This document shows positions 49,716 to 59,915 of a DNA stretch of 64,000 nucleotides, piece by piece. Position numbers and translations under genes: made by a program. The stretch is from Desulfobacterales bacterium (GTDB lineage: Bacteria > Desulfobacterota > Desulfobacteria > Desulfobacterales > JAAELO01): the NCBI GenBank assembly GCA_024226555.1, contig JAAELO010000457.1, forward strand, positions 62,001 to 126,000. Direction: 5' to 3'. A model generated the notes under the pieces. That model saw only the letters and a list, made by a program, of their open reading frames with translations. It was not told where the DNA came from and searched no databases. Positions within the stretch are counted from its first letter, which is position 1, and the number at the start of each line of letters is the position of its first letter.

Positions 49716-50171
49716 TTACCTATTTATTTTGTGAATCATTGCTGTTTCATCGCAATCAGGAAATTTTACACAAGTTATACAATCCTGCCATATCTTCAAC
49801 GGAAGCTCTGACTTATCAACAATAGTGAAATTAAACTGCTTAAAAAAATCTGGTTGATATGTAAGAGTAAAAAGGTCTGATATATCATATTTTTTTGCTT
49901 CTTCAATTAGAGCATCTACAATGATTGAACCTATTCCCTCGTTATGAAATTTACGCAAAACTGCAAGTGATCTTATTTCAGCAAGATTCTTCCAACAAAA
50001 TTGTAGAGCGCCAAATCCTGCAACTTCTCCATCTATTTCATATATGGTAAAATCCCTGATATGATCATAAAGTTGACTTAATGGTCTTGGAACCATTAGG
50101 TCATCATTACCAAAACCTGTTAATGTTTTATGTATTATTTTTATGTCACTCATGCATGCTTTTCTTATCAT
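49716..50171 (-). CDS. GNAT acetyltransferase, N-acetylglutamate synthase-like
   Basis: 151 residues, full GNAT domain. The string RPLSQLYDHIRDFTIYEIDG near 29-48, EIRSLAVL near 65, the acetyl-CoA loop (NEGIGS) and the C-terminal KIWQDCITCVKFPDCDE match the short, ArgA-type N-acetylglutamate synthases that stand alone without an amino-acid kinase domain. This would be the first step of arginine synthesis. No other arg gene is nearby, so the assignment is by sequence only. AAAAGG precedes the ATG. Confidence 0.85.
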   Translation of the reverse strand: MIRKACMSDIKIIHKTLTGFGNDDLMVPRPLSQLYDHIRDFTIYEIDGEVAGFGALQFCWKNLAEIRSLAVLRKFHNEGIGSIIVDALIEEAKKYDISDLFTLTYQPDFFKQFNFTIVDKSELPLKIWQDCITCVKFPDCDETAMIHKINR

Positions 50172-50201
50172 TTTTTTTACCTTTTCAAAATAATCATATT
50201 A

Positions 50202-50257
50202 AGGGAATCTCTAATAACTGTAGTTACAATCAAAATATTTGTTATTTGAGGTTCCTT
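50202..50257 (+). mobile_element. MITE copy I, internally deleted
   Basis: 56 bp only: AGGGAATCTCTAATAACTG at the left and GTTATTTGAGGTTCCTT at the right, with the interior missing. Confidence 0.7.
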
Positions 50258-50310
50258 TGAATTGGTGATAATATGGATTTTTTTAATAAAATGCAACCTC
50301 TATAATATGA

Positions 50311-50322
50311 TAGGGAATCTTT
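50311..50322 (+). repeat. solo left end of the MITE family
   Basis: TAGGGAATCTTT, 35 nt before copy J, without a matching right end. Confidence 0.35.
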
Positions 50323-50345
50323 AATTCTTTTAATCGAACTACATA

Positions 50346-50475
50346 AGGGAAGCTCTAATAACCTCTCTTTTGGCGAAATACATTGTTATTTCAAAAAAAA
50401 CTGTAATAAAATCGGCTCGTTATTTTTTTAAATGCCTTGTATTTCATCTAAAATTCTAATTATTAGAGGTTACCT
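50346..50475 (+). mobile_element. MITE copy J
   Basis: 130 bp from AGGGAAGCTCTAATAACC to CTAATTATTAGAGGTTACC with TA at both edges, close to copy H. It lies just before the end of the PBP1A gene. Confidence 0.88.
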
Positions 50476-50483
50476 ATAGGTAT

Positions 50484-52424
50484 TTATAGTGATGGCTCTT
50501 TACCTTTTTTAAATAAAGCTGAAACAGATCTCTCACTTTCATCTCTTTTCCCTGTATCAGGATCAATATGAACATTTTTTGTGTTATCAGGAATATCAAA
50601 ATAGTTAATAGATTGGTTTTCAAATGTTTTGTTCATATAATCTATCCAAATTGGCAAAGCTGCTCTGGCACCTGTTTCACCTTTTCCAAGTGTAGTGTTG
50701 TTATCATTACCAACCCAGACACCAACAGTAGTTTCTGGTGAAAAACCTACAAATAATGCATCTATATAATTATCTGTGGTACCTGTTTTTCCTGCAACAG
50801 GCCTGCTTAAAAAACTGGCTTTTTTTGCTGTCCCCTCTTTAACAACCCCTTCAAGCATATTGCTTATAATTGCTGCACCAGATCTTGACATAACAATCTC
50901 TTTTATTACTCTTTTTCGGAAGATAATTTTACCGTTTTTATCAATAACCTTTTCTATAGGAAATGGGGTATTTTTCTGACCCATATTTGAAAAAACAGAA
51001 TATGTTGAAGTGAGGTTTATAAGAGTAACTTCAGATGTTCCAAGTGCAAGAGAAAGGTTTTGCCTCAATGTATTTTTAATACCAAGTTTGTTACCGAAAG
51101 CTGATACAGAATTTGTCCCCAATTTATCGATTAATCGTATAGCTGGAATATTTTTTGATAGAGCAAGCGCTTTTCTCATTGTTATTTCACCAAGAAAAGT
51201 TTTAGAAAAGTTTTCAGGCCTCCATATTTTTGATCCGGTTTTAAAAACTATTGGAGAATCAAGTAGTATATTATTTTGAGAAAATCCCTGCTCAATAGCA
51301 TAAGCATATACTATTGGTTTAAATGCTGATCCAGGTTGTCTCTTAGCTATAGTTGCTCTGTTAAAAGCACTTTTCATATAGTTTAGACCACCAATCATAG
51401 ATATAATCGCTCCATTTTTATTGTTAAGAGCTATAAGTGCACATTCAGGATCTGGCTTTGATATACCATTTCTTTTCATCCTGATTTTTAATCTCTTCAT
51501 ATGCTTTAGTGCAGAATTTTCAGCTTCCTTTTGAAAACCCATATTTATGGTTGTGTAAATGGATAAACCACCTTTGTATAGTATAGATGGACCTAATTCT
51601 TTTTCCATTTTATTTCGAATAAACTCTACAAAATGTTGAGCAATTTGCTTTTTATTAGTTTCACTTAGTTTAAGTTTAGTTTTTATAGCTTTATCATAGG
51701 TAACTCTATTAATTTTATTGGTTTTCAGTAGTACTTTTAAAACAATATTTCTTCTTTTTACAGCCAGTTTTAAATTATTTAAAGGAGAATATCTTGATGG
51801 AGATCGTGGTAGAGCTGCAAGCATTGCACTTTCAGATAGATCACAATCAGTTACAGTTTTACCAAAATATGTTTTTGATGCTGAGTCTACACCATAGGCA
51901 CCACTACCTAAATAGATCTGGTTCAGATAGAGAGCAAGAATTTCATCTTTTGTGTATCTTCTCTCAATTTGTAGAGCTACAATAGCTTCTTTTATTTTTC
52001 TAACAATTGTTTTTTTTGATGTAAAAAAAAGGGTTTTTGCAAGTTGTTGGGTTATAGTACTCGCTCCTTCAACAAATTCTCCAGCAATAATATCTTTAAC
52101 AATAGCTCTAAATATTCCTTTGATGTCCACACCGATATGACTATAGAAGTTTCTGTCTTCTGTCATTACTATTGCATTTTTAAGGTGAGCAGGTATATCT
52201 GTAATACTAACCTGTCTCCTTCTTTCAATATAAAATTCAGTTAACAATTGGTTGTCTGATGTGTAGACTTTGGTTACTTCAGAGGGTTTAAATGAATTTA
52301 ATTCTCTAATTTCAGGTAAATCACTTGTGAATGTATAAAAAAAACCAGTGAGAATGCCACTGAATGGCGCTGCCATGAAAACTATAAATATAAGTATTTT
52401 ATGATTTTTTAAAAAATTAATCAC
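50484..52424 (-). CDS. mrcA: penicillin-binding protein 1A (bifunctional class A PBP)
   Basis: 646 residues. A short cytoplasmic tail and TM (about 9-30) precede the GT51 glycosyltransferase domain (about 55-230; EDRNFYSHIGVD, GASTITQQLAK) and the transpeptidase domain (about 310-620) with RQPGSAFKP (catalytic Ser), ALSKN as the SxN box and GKTGTTDNY as the KTG box. It polymerises and cross-links peptidoglycan at the outer face of the inner membrane. It is a compact member without the long inserts of E. coli PBP1A. It is a single gene, downstream of the che operon. Confidence 0.95.
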   Translation of the reverse strand: MINFLKNHKILIFIVFMAAPFSGILTGFFYTFTSDLPEIRELNSFKPSEVTKVYTSDNQLLTEFYIERRRQVSITDIPAHLKNAIVMTEDRNFYSHIGVDIKGIFRAIVKDIIAGEFVEGASTITQQLAKTLFFTSKKTIVRKIKEAIVALQIERRYTKDEILALYLNQIYLGSGAYGVDSASKTYFGKTVTDCDLSESAMLAALPRSPSRYSPLNNLKLAVKRRNIVLKVLLKTNKINRVTYDKAIKTKLKLSETNKKQIAQHFVEFIRNKMEKELGPSILYKGGLSIYTTINMGFQKEAENSALKHMKRLKIRMKRNGISKPDPECALIALNNKNGAIISMIGGLNYMKSAFNRATIAKRQPGSAFKPIVYAYAIEQGFSQNNILLDSPIVFKTGSKIWRPENFSKTFLGEITMRKALALSKNIPAIRLIDKLGTNSVSAFGNKLGIKNTLRQNLSLALGTSEVTLINLTSTYSVFSNMGQKNTPFPIEKVIDKNGKIIFRKRVIKEIVMSRSGAAIISNMLEGVVKEGTAKKASFLSRPVAGKTGTTDNYIDALFVGFSPETTVGVWVGNDNNTTLGKGETGARAALPIWIDYMNKTFENQSINYFDIPDNTKNVHIDPDTGKRDESERSVSALFKKGKEPSL

Positions 52425-52634
52425 GAATCTTAAATAAAAATGCTAAGCATTTTTATACCTCTCATAATATTAAACTATTAAATCATTATTATCAGACAAC
52501 ATAAGCTTGAGTCAACTCAGGAATGTTTTAGTAATACAAAAGCAGCATAGTTGAACTTAGAATTTAAGGATCTAAAATGTTCCTTAGGTATGATATCAAG
52601 ATAAGTTTTTTGACTTGTCTGCTTTTAAGGATAG

Positions 52635-53477
52635 TTATGATTTAAGTTGATAAAAAATTGATTTTAAATATTTCTTTGGTTCAAACAGATCTGTATCATT
52701 AACAAGCGATTCTGTGGACCCAATTATAAGGTAACCATTTGGATCAAGGCATCCTGCGATTTTTTTATAGAGTTCCTTACGAAAATCAGGAGTGAAATAG
52801 ATAGCTACATTTCTGCAAAAAATAATATCAAATTTTCCAAGCCCTGAAAAAGGTTCCATAAGATTCATCTTTCGAAACATTGCCATTGACCTTATTTCAT
52901 CTTTAATACGCCAGTGGTCTCCATCAGGGTTAAAATATTTTTTTAATTTATTTTCAGGCAATCCCCGGGCAACTTCAAATTTATTGTATTTACCATAACT
53001 GGCTTGGGCTATGGCAGCATCAGAAATATCAGTTCCTAAAAGCTGTATATTATACTTTTTTGGATCAAGGAAAAGCTCCTTAAAAGTCATAGCAATGCTA
53101 TAAATTTCCTGACCTGTAGAGTTAGCAGCACTCCAATGTCTAATTCTAATAGGACTGTTAACATTTAAATTGCTGGCTTTACTTTTTTGGTCAATAATAT
53201 CAGGTATAACTTTGTGTTGTAGTAATTCAAAAGGACTTGAATCCCTAAAAAAGTAGGTTTCGTTTGTTGAAATAGCATCAACAATTCTTTTCTCAATAGA
53301 ATTATCCTTTATAGAAGCCTGTAAAAGCTCATTATAATTTTTACACTGCTTCTCTTCCATCAGTGGATTCAATCTCGTTTCAATAAGGTACTCTTTACCT
53401 TTGTCTAGAGATATCCCTGAAATCTTTAGAATATACTTAGAGAAATTTTGAAATTCTGGAGGAGTAATATTTATCAT
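52635..53477 (-). CDS. cheR: chemotaxis protein methyltransferase CheR
   Basis: 280 residues. The N-terminal helical domain (1-~75) and the SAM-dependent methyltransferase domain are complete; the string RHWSAANSTGQEIYSIAM carries the SAM-binding GQE motif, and IIFCRNVAIYF and YLIIGSTESL mark the end. It methylates glutamates of chemoreceptors. It begins 5 nt after the cheB stop and is last in the cheA-cheW-cheB-cheR operon. No TPR or pentapeptide-binding extension. Confidence 0.94.
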   Translation of the reverse strand: MINITPPEFQNFSKYILKISGISLDKGKEYLIETRLNPLMEEKQCKNYNELLQASIKDNSIEKRIVDAISTNETYFFRDSSPFELLQHKVIPDIIDQKSKASNLNVNSPIRIRHWSAANSTGQEIYSIAMTFKELFLDPKKYNIQLLGTDISDAAIAQASYGKYNKFEVARGLPENKLKKYFNPDGDHWRIKDEIRSMAMFRKMNLMEPFSGLGKFDIIFCRNVAIYFTPDFRKELYKKIAGCLDPNGYLIIGSTESLVNDTDLFEPKKYLKSIFYQLKS

Positions 53478-53482
53478 ACTTT

Positions 53483-54607
53483 TTACTTTTTAACAGTTTT
53501 AGTTATTTCAAATGCAATCTTATCCAGTGGGGCTACAATATCAGCAATTTTCGATTCTATAGGCTCTTTTGGCATTCCAAAAACGGTACATGTAAATTCA
53601 TCCTGGGCTATAACCACACCTCCGTTTTCTTTTATATTTGTTAAGCCTTTAGTACCATCTGAACCCATTCCAGTCATTATAACTCCAGTTGTTCTTCCAA
53701 CATAATGTGAAGCTACTGACCTGAAAAGATAATCTACTGATGGCTTACAACTGTTTTCAGGGGGATCATCTGTTATTTTTACTCTTCTTGTTAATCCATC
53801 AGAACCAGCAACAATTTTCATTTGTTTGCCACCGGGAGCTATAAGGGCGACATTCGGTTCAACAATATCACCATCTGAAGCTTCTTTAACCGAAATAGAG
53901 CACTTTGTATCTAAGCTCTTTGCCAGAGATTGAGTAAAAATTGGAGGCATGTGTTGGACTATTAAAATCGGTACACCAATATCAGCTGGAATTTCAGGCA
54001 TCATTTTGGCAAGAGCATTGGGCCCTCCTGTTGAAATTCCAATTGTTATAATTTCTGATTTTTGAGATGCAGATCTTCTACCTAACTTTTTCATCCTATT
54101 GATGATATCGTTGGTTTGTGATTTTAAAATCGAAGGTTTTTTCTTTACTAAAGGTCTTTTAGGTGCTTTTTTGCCACCTTTTAAAATGGATTGAATTTCA
54201 AACTTTCTTTTAAGAACTTTTACTATAGGAACGAGAGCTTCATGGATCTTCTCAGTGTTCTCTTTCATCGTTCCTTCAAGAGGCTTAGGGATAAAATCAA
54301 AAGCACCTAATTCAAGTGCTTTTATTGTCATCTCTCCACCTTCTCTTGTAAGAGTACTAACCATGATAGTTTTAATATCAGGATACTCAGAATTCAATCT
54401 TTCTAATACATCAAGCCCATTCATTTCGGGCATCTCAATATCAAGTGTAATAATATCAGGATTTAGGGTCTTGATTTTTGACATGGCAATTTTGCCATTG
54501 TTTGCGGTACCAACCACATCAACGCCAGGAATAGTGGATAGTACATCACCGACTATTTTCCGATACACAATAGTATCATCTACAACTAATGCTTTTAATG
54601 GTTCCAA
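53483..54607 (-). CDS. cheB: chemotaxis response regulator methylesterase CheB
   Basis: 374 residues. The receiver domain (1-~120; VVDDTIVYRK, phosphoacceptor Asp in IITLDIEMPEMNG) is joined by a basic linker to the methylesterase domain (~185-374; catalytic Ser in GISTGGPNAL, His in VQHMPP, Asp in IMTGMGSDG). It demethylates or deamidates receptors. The frame opens at 54628, but GGAG with 7-nt spacing points to the TTG at 54607 (LEPLKALVVDD), so a TTG start is proposed. It lies between cheW and cheR. Confidence 0.93.
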   Translation of the reverse strand: MEPLKALVVDDTIVYRKIVGDVLSTIPGVDVVGTANNGKIAMSKIKTLNPDIITLDIEMPEMNGLDVLERLNSEYPDIKTIMVSTLTREGGEMTIKALELGAFDFIPKPLEGTMKENTEKIHEALVPIVKVLKRKFEIQSILKGGKKAPKRPLVKKKPSILKSQTNDIINRMKKLGRRSASQKSEIITIGISTGGPNALAKMMPEIPADIGVPILIVQHMPPIFTQSLAKSLDTKCSISVKEASDGDIVEPNVALIAPGGKQMKIVAGSDGLTRRVKITDDPPENSCKPSVDYLFRSVASHYVGRTTGVIMTGMGSDGTKGLTNIKENGGVVIAQDEFTCTVFGMPKEPIESKIADIVAPLDKIAFEITKTVKK

Positions 54608-54692
54608 AGCAATTCTCCGATTTATCAAGAAGGCTATTAGTTAGAATAGACAAATTACATTTAAAACTGAAATTTGTTATAAATTTTTATCT

Positions 54693-55136
54693 TTAATCAT
54701 TTAGTACTTCATCAATATTTAAAATACCAATCAGGCTGTTATCAGTTTTATAAACACCTTTAAAAAACTTACCCTGAATGTTACCAATATTTGCCGGGGC
54801 AGGCTCAATTTGTGAAGATTTGGCAATTAACACGTCACTGATTCTATCAACCAAAAGACCAATTTGCTCATCCTTTGAATCGACAATAATATTTCTATTA
54901 TCTTTACTCATCTCAATTGAAGAAAGTCCAAGTTTTTTACCAAGGTCAACAACAGTAACAATCCTTCCTCTTAGATTGAGAACTCCTGTTACAAAATCTG
55001 ATGATTGAGGTACAACAGTAACCTCAATTTGTTTATTTATTTCCTGAATATTTAATATATCTATTCCACAAAGTGCTTCACCAACATAAAAAGTTGCAAG
55101 TTCGACATTTGTACTAACTATATTATCAGATGCCAT
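54693..55136 (-). CDS. cheW: chemotaxis coupling protein CheW
   Basis: 147 residues, one CheW SH3-like double barrel with the usual strings YVGEALCGIDILNIQEI, GVLNLRGRIVTVVDLG and DEQIGLLVDRISDV. It bridges receptors and CheA. It starts 20 nt after the cheA stop. It is the separate coupling protein in addition to the two CheW-like modules inside CheA. Confidence 0.95.
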   Translation of the reverse strand: MASDNIVSTNVELATFYVGEALCGIDILNIQEINKQIEVTVVPQSSDFVTGVLNLRGRIVTVVDLGKKLGLSSIEMSKDNRNIIVDSKDEQIGLLVDRISDVLIAKSSQIEPAPANIGNIQGKFFKGVYKTDNSLIGILNIDEVLND

Positions 55137-55156
55137 GTTTACTCCATTTCAGAAAA

Positions 55157-58100
55157 TTATTTTAAATTAGATGCTTTTTGCTTTATTGATTCAAGAAGTT
55201 TCTCTTTATCAAGTTTTATCAGATATTCATCAATGCCTACTGTTCTACCCTTTGCAATATCACCTTCTCCTGCAAGAGATGTAAGAGCAATAACCGGAAG
55301 ATGTGAGAATTTCTCATCCCCTCTTATTTTCGCAGTTAACTCAAAACCATCCATATTAGGCATTTCAAGATCTGTTAGCACCATCATTATATCATCAGAT
55401 ATTTCATTCAATAAATTCCATGCTTCAAGTCCATCTTCAGCAGAAACAACATCATATCCTTCCTCCTCAATAAATCCAGATACCTGGGTTCTAAAGAAAG
55501 CAGAATCTTCAGCAAAGAGTATTTTCTTCTCTGATGCAATAATCTCTTTTTTCAGACCAGTTTGTTCTTCAATAAACCAATCAGGATTAAGAACTTTCAT
55601 CATTTCAAAGATATCTATCAGCATTGTTGTTTTTTCATTAACAATTAATGACCCCATTACACCATCTTGTCTTAATGTGGAATCATCAATTTCCAGTTCA
55701 ATCTCAACTGCATCTACAGGTGGTACAACAATTAAACCAATCTCTTTATTAGCAACCTGAAAAACTATAACCTCAAGCTGATCCTTGTCTGGAATTTTTT
55801 CAACATTAGCAACCTCAGACATTTCGTATAAAGGAAGTGATCCCCCTCTGTACTGAATAACCCTTTTTCCACCAACAATTTCAATATCAGTGGACTGAAT
55901 TCTTTCTATTCTCTCAACAAGATTAAGTGGGGCAGCCAGTTGCTCATGTTCACCATTTCTAAACAATAATAGAGATGCTCTATCCTGGCCTGTGTCTTTA
56001 ACTTCTTTCTTACGTGCCGCTTCAATCTGTTGTGTATCCAGTGCCATAAGATCTGCCATTTTTGCAAGACTTGCAACATCAAGAATAAGAGCGACTTTTC
56101 CATCTCCCATTATTGTAGCACCTGCATAACCTTTACAATCATTAAGATGACGGCCAAGGGGTTTTACAACAATCTCTTCCGAATCATGAAGCTTATCAAC
56201 AATAAGTCCATATTTAAATGTTCCGGCAGAAACAACAGCTATATTTATTGCGCTTGCAGCTCTATATCTTCTATCTTCACCTTCACGCAGATTTTCGTAC
56301 TCTTCATTTTTTTCTATACTTTCTTCAGTTTCATCGCCACCAGAATCTAAAATCTTAGACCTTCTGTCAGAGATTGATCTTCTATCGATTTTCTCTTCGT
56401 TAGTAACAGGGTCGACAAATATTTTATCAATGTCAAGAACATCCGCAAGGTTAAGAAGTGGTAACAAAGCACCTCTTAATCTAACAACTTCAGCGTCTCC
56501 AACTCTTTCTATTCTTTTGTGTACCTGAGCAGCAGGAATCCTAAGCAATTCATCAAGGTTAACCTGTGGTATTGCAAATCTTTCCTTTCCTATTGAAATT
56601 AGCTGACTTGGTATAATTGCAAGTGTTAGCGGAAGTTTTATTTTTATTGTTGTTCCAACCCCTAACTTTGAGTCTATATCAACAATTCCACCTAACTTAT
56701 CTAAGTTAGTTTTTACAACGTCCATTCCAACACCACGACCAGAAACATCTGTAATCTCTTTGGCAGTAGAAAATCCTGGTAGAAAGATAAGCATAATCTT
56801 CTCTTTTCCAGAAAGACTATCTGCCTGATGCTCATCTAACAAACCTTTTTGAACTGCAGATAAAGCTAATTGATCTCCATCCAATCCTTTTCCATCATCG
56901 GAAATCTCAATATTAACCTGTCCTGCTTCATGGTAAGCTCTAAGCTTTATGCTTCCAACCGGAGGTTTGCCTGCTTTTGCTCTGATATCTGGCAACTCTA
57001 TTCCGTGATCTACAGAATTTCTAACTAAATGAGTAAGTGGATCGTTAATAGATTCAATAATTGTTTTATCTAATTCTACTTCTTTACCTTCGAGGGTCAG
57101 TTCAACCTGCTTATTAAGTATTTGAGCAAGATCCCTTACAACTCTTGTGAATTTAGTAAAAACATTGGATATGGGCTGCATCCTCGTTTTCATAATAGCT
57201 TCCTGAAGCTCAGAAGTTATCATATCTATGCGCTGACTGGAGGATTCCATGGCTCTATCATTTTTTGAACCAACACCTTGTAATAATTGATTTCTGCTGA
57301 GAACTAATTCTCCAGCAAGAGTCATCAATGTATCTAAAAGATTAACATTAACTCTCAAAGATGTTTGTGCTTTAACTTTTTCCGGACCTTTATCCTGTAT
57401 TGGAGGTAAATTTTCTTTTGAAACCTCAGCAACGGGAACCGGTTCTACAACTTTTTCAATTACAGGTTCTGCAACAGGAGTTGGTATTTGTTCAACTACT
57501 TTTACTGGCTCCGGAGTTGTTACAGGTTCAGGAGTGACTACAGGTTCAGGTTTTTTAACTTCTGTAGCAGTTGCACCCTCTAAGGCAATCATATCTTCAC
57601 TAACCATATGTATAAATTGTTCATCTATGTCAATCAAAGTTGGGGCAATATCTGGTTCAATTATTGATGCAAACAGAACAAAAAACGGAATTTTAACAGG
57701 TGTATTTTCCTCAAGAGTTCCCACAGATAAAAAGTCGATCTTTGAATCAATGATCACACCACTGCTTAGAAGTGAATTCATAACAGTTATTGGGTTTTTA
57801 TCCTGACGATGTATGTCATTAATAAGGTCAAATTCAATAATATATATAAATTTCCCTTGTTTAGCGGATTGTTCAATATCATACTGGGAAACAATAAAGT
57901 TTGTTTTTGTCGCTGGGTGTTTAATCTCAACCTCATTGCTAAGGCTCCCTTTTTCTGAATCAGGAAGAGAATCTGTTGTCACGCTAATTAGAGCTTCAAC
58001 AAATTCCTGAATATCTGCAGTGTTGCTATCTTCTATTGACTCAATTAGTTCACGCAGCTTATCAAAGGATTTTAGGAGTATGCTGATCATATCTGGTCTT

Positions 58101-58354
58101 GGAACTAATTCTTGCGTTCTGATAAGGCCTAAAACATTTTCAAGGTTATGTGAAAGGTCTTTGATCGTTGAAAGCCCCATGAATCCGGCCCCTCCCTTAA
58201 TTGAGTGGGCTGCCCGGAATACATTATTCACAAGATCTTCGTCTATATTGGCTCCGCCTTCTTCAATCTCCAACAAGTCATTTTCAATATCTGATAAATG
58301 TTCTAAAGATTCTTCAACATACATGCGCAAGGTTTCGTCATCTTCAAAAATCAT
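55157..58354 (-). CDS. cheA: chemotaxis histidine kinase CheA with two CheW domains and a receiver domain
   Basis: 1065 residues. HPt (1-~105; phospho-His H50 in AAHSIKGGAGF), a P2-like region, a Pro/Val/Glu-rich linker (~265-325), dimerisation and HATPase domains (~330-560; HLVRNSVDHGIE, GRGVGMDVVK), a CheW domain with a charged insert (~565-770), a second CheW-like domain (~790-925) and a C-terminal receiver (~945-1065; FAEDS, phospho-Asp in VLTDLEMP). Standard CheA has one CheW domain and no receiver. The ATG at 58354 is behind AGGAGATAGTG. It is first gene of the operon; no separate cheY is linked. Confidence 0.95.
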   Translation of the reverse strand: MIFEDDETLRMYVEESLEHLSDIENDLLEIEEGGANIDEDLVNNVFRAAHSIKGGAGFMGLSTIKDLSHNLENVLGLIRTQELVPRPDMISILLKSFDKLRELIESIEDSNTADIQEFVEALISVTTDSLPDSEKGSLSNEVEIKHPATKTNFIVSQYDIEQSAKQGKFIYIIEFDLINDIHRQDKNPITVMNSLLSSGVIIDSKIDFLSVGTLEENTPVKIPFFVLFASIIEPDIAPTLIDIDEQFIHMVSEDMIALEGATATEVKKPEPVVTPEPVTTPEPVKVVEQIPTPVAEPVIEKVVEPVPVAEVSKENLPPIQDKGPEKVKAQTSLRVNVNLLDTLMTLAGELVLSRNQLLQGVGSKNDRAMESSSQRIDMITSELQEAIMKTRMQPISNVFTKFTRVVRDLAQILNKQVELTLEGKEVELDKTIIESINDPLTHLVRNSVDHGIELPDIRAKAGKPPVGSIKLRAYHEAGQVNIEISDDGKGLDGDQLALSAVQKGLLDEHQADSLSGKEKIMLIFLPGFSTAKEITDVSGRGVGMDVVKTNLDKLGGIVDIDSKLGVGTTIKIKLPLTLAIIPSQLISIGKERFAIPQVNLDELLRIPAAQVHKRIERVGDAEVVRLRGALLPLLNLADVLDIDKIFVDPVTNEEKIDRRSISDRRSKILDSGGDETEESIEKNEEYENLREGEDRRYRAASAINIAVVSAGTFKYGLIVDKLHDSEEIVVKPLGRHLNDCKGYAGATIMGDGKVALILDVASLAKMADLMALDTQQIEAARKKEVKDTGQDRASLLLFRNGEHEQLAAPLNLVERIERIQSTDIEIVGGKRVIQYRGGSLPLYEMSEVANVEKIPDKDQLEVIVFQVANKEIGLIVVPPVDAVEIELEIDDSTLRQDGVMGSLIVNEKTTMLIDIFEMMKVLNPDWFIEEQTGLKKEIIASEKKILFAEDSAFFRTQVSGFIEEEGYDVVSAEDGLEAWNLLNEISDDIMMVLTDLEMPNMDGFELTAKIRGDEKFSHLPVIALTSLAGEGDIAKGRTVGIDEYLIKLDKEKLLESIKQKASNLK

Positions 58355-58694
58355 CACTATCTCCTAATGAATTTATTCGCCTATGTTAAACATATAACAT
58401 AATAGCCAATTGTAATTAAATTTATTTTGATATTTTTAACAAAATAAACTATTAAAGTCAATAAAAGCAAGTATTACAATTATATTTGGCTAATTTAGTT
58501 TTATATTTTGACACAATTAAGTTTAGTATAATAACATTCTTATAAAATATTTAAAATCAATGAATAAAAAAGTTTTATTAGATTCTCTAATTTTGATTTG
58601 GTTAAAGGAACAATTTCTATCAACTATAACTTTTTTTAAACAATATGACAACCTATTAGTAATTTATAAGCGTCTGTTACATCACTATAAAAAG
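58355..58694. other. 340-bp AT-rich gap, cheA promoter region
   Basis: Upstream region of the che operon, nearly all A/T. A plus-strand frame of 48 codons (58560-58706) overlaps the U32 gene end and has no ribosome binding site. No repeat or RNA gene is seen. Confidence 0.45.
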
Positions 58695-59915
58695 TCATTC
58701 CGATAGAATTCTTATTAGATCATTGCTGTTATAAACACCATTTAGAGATAAATAAACCTGCATATTTGGTTGCGCTACATCAATTTCTATTCCCTTTAAG
58801 TCAGTTATTTTTTTTACAACATCATCATTGGAAGGACCTTTTTGTGATGTGAACACTTTTATTTTATCATTTTTAAAAAACCTGTTTCGAACAATAACTT
58901 TATAACCAATATCATCTGTCTCCAATATTTTACCTATTAAATTTTGAACAGCATTTGGTTTTAGATCCTCATAATTAGGAATAACTTCATCCTGATTGCC
59001 AAAATAAAATCCAGTACAATATGTTCTGTTATTTATCAGGGTTAGTTCCTTTAACCAGTGATTTTTTACTTTGTATTTTTTAGGTGATTCTGTATAGAGA
59101 TCTATTGCTTCTCTGTAAACTTTAACGACAGATGCAAGGTAATTTATCCCTTTAATACGTCCCTCAATTTTCAGTGAATCAAGGCCTGATTCTATTAATT
59201 CAGGAATATGCTCAATCAGATTAAGATCTTTTGAATTAAAAAAATATGATCCCCTTTCATCCTCAGTAACGTTGACGTATTCCCCAGGTCTTTTCTCCTC
59301 AACCAATGAATACTTCCATCTACATGGATGACTGCAAAGGCCTCTGTTTGCATCTCTGTTTATCATAAAACTGCTTAAAAGACATCTCCCTGATTGAGAG
59401 ATGCACATTGCTCCATGTACAAAGGCCTCGACCTCAAGTCCACCTTTCTGAGCAATTATCTCAATATCTTTTAATGAGAGTTCTCTTGCAGTATTAACCC
59501 GTGTAATACCAAGTTTTTTCCAAAACTTAACAGTATTATAGTTTGTAGTATTTGATTGGGTACTAAGATGAATATCTATTTCAGGTGCTATACCCTGTGC
59601 GAGCATTATTATACCAGGGTCAGAAATGATAAAAGCATCGGGTTTCATTTTTTTTATTTTTTCAAGATAATTTGCAATCTCTTCCTGTTCATTATTTCTT
59701 GAGTATATATTGCAAGCCACATAAACCTTAACATTGTTATTATGGGCAAACTCTATTCCCTTTTCTATATCTGTAAGTGAAAAATTATCGGAATAGCTTC
59801 TTAAACTAAACTCTTTTCCAGCAAGATATACAGCGTCAGCGCCGTATTTAATTGCAATTTCAAGTTTTTCATAATTACCAGCTGGAGCCAGCAGTTCCGG
59901 TTTTTTTAAAGACAT
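58695..59915 (-). CDS. peptidase U32 family protein (TrhP/YegQ-like)
   Basis: 406 residues. The family start PELLAPAGNYEKLEIAI, the TIM-barrel segments ADAVYLAGKEFSLR and IDIHLSTQSNTTN, and the U32 signature EAFVHGAMCISQSGRC are present. The cysteines of MCISQSGRC and GLCSHPCRW are the four expected to hold an Fe-S cluster. Characterised relatives (TrhP, RlhA) hydroxylate RNA bases, e.g. tRNA U34, using prephenate, rather than acting as peptidases. It is a single gene on the minus strand, after the tRNA gene. Confidence 0.88.
   Translation of the reverse strand: MSLKKPELLAPAGNYEKLEIAIKYGADAVYLAGKEFSLRSYSDNFSLTDIEKGIEFAHNNNVKVYVACNIYSRNNEQEEIANYLEKIKKMKPDAFIISDPGIIMLAQGIAPEIDIHLSTQSNTTNYNTVKFWKKLGITRVNTARELSLKDIEIIAQKGGLEVEAFVHGAMCISQSGRCLLSSFMINRDANRGLCSHPCRWKYSLVEEKRPGEYVNVTEDERGSYFFNSKDLNLIEHIPELIESGLDSLKIEGRIKGINYLASVVKVYREAIDLYTESPKKYKVKNHWLKELTLINNRTYCTGFYFGNQDEVIPNYEDLKPNAVQNLIGKILETDDIGYKVIVRNRFFKNDKIKVFTSQKGPSNDDVVKKITDLKGIEIDVAQPNMQVYLSLNGVYNSNDLIRILSE

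Noticed and set aside
58560-58706. 48-codon frame upstream of cheA
   Set aside because: No ribosome binding site, overlaps the 3' end of the U32 gene, and composition is that of AT-rich spacer.
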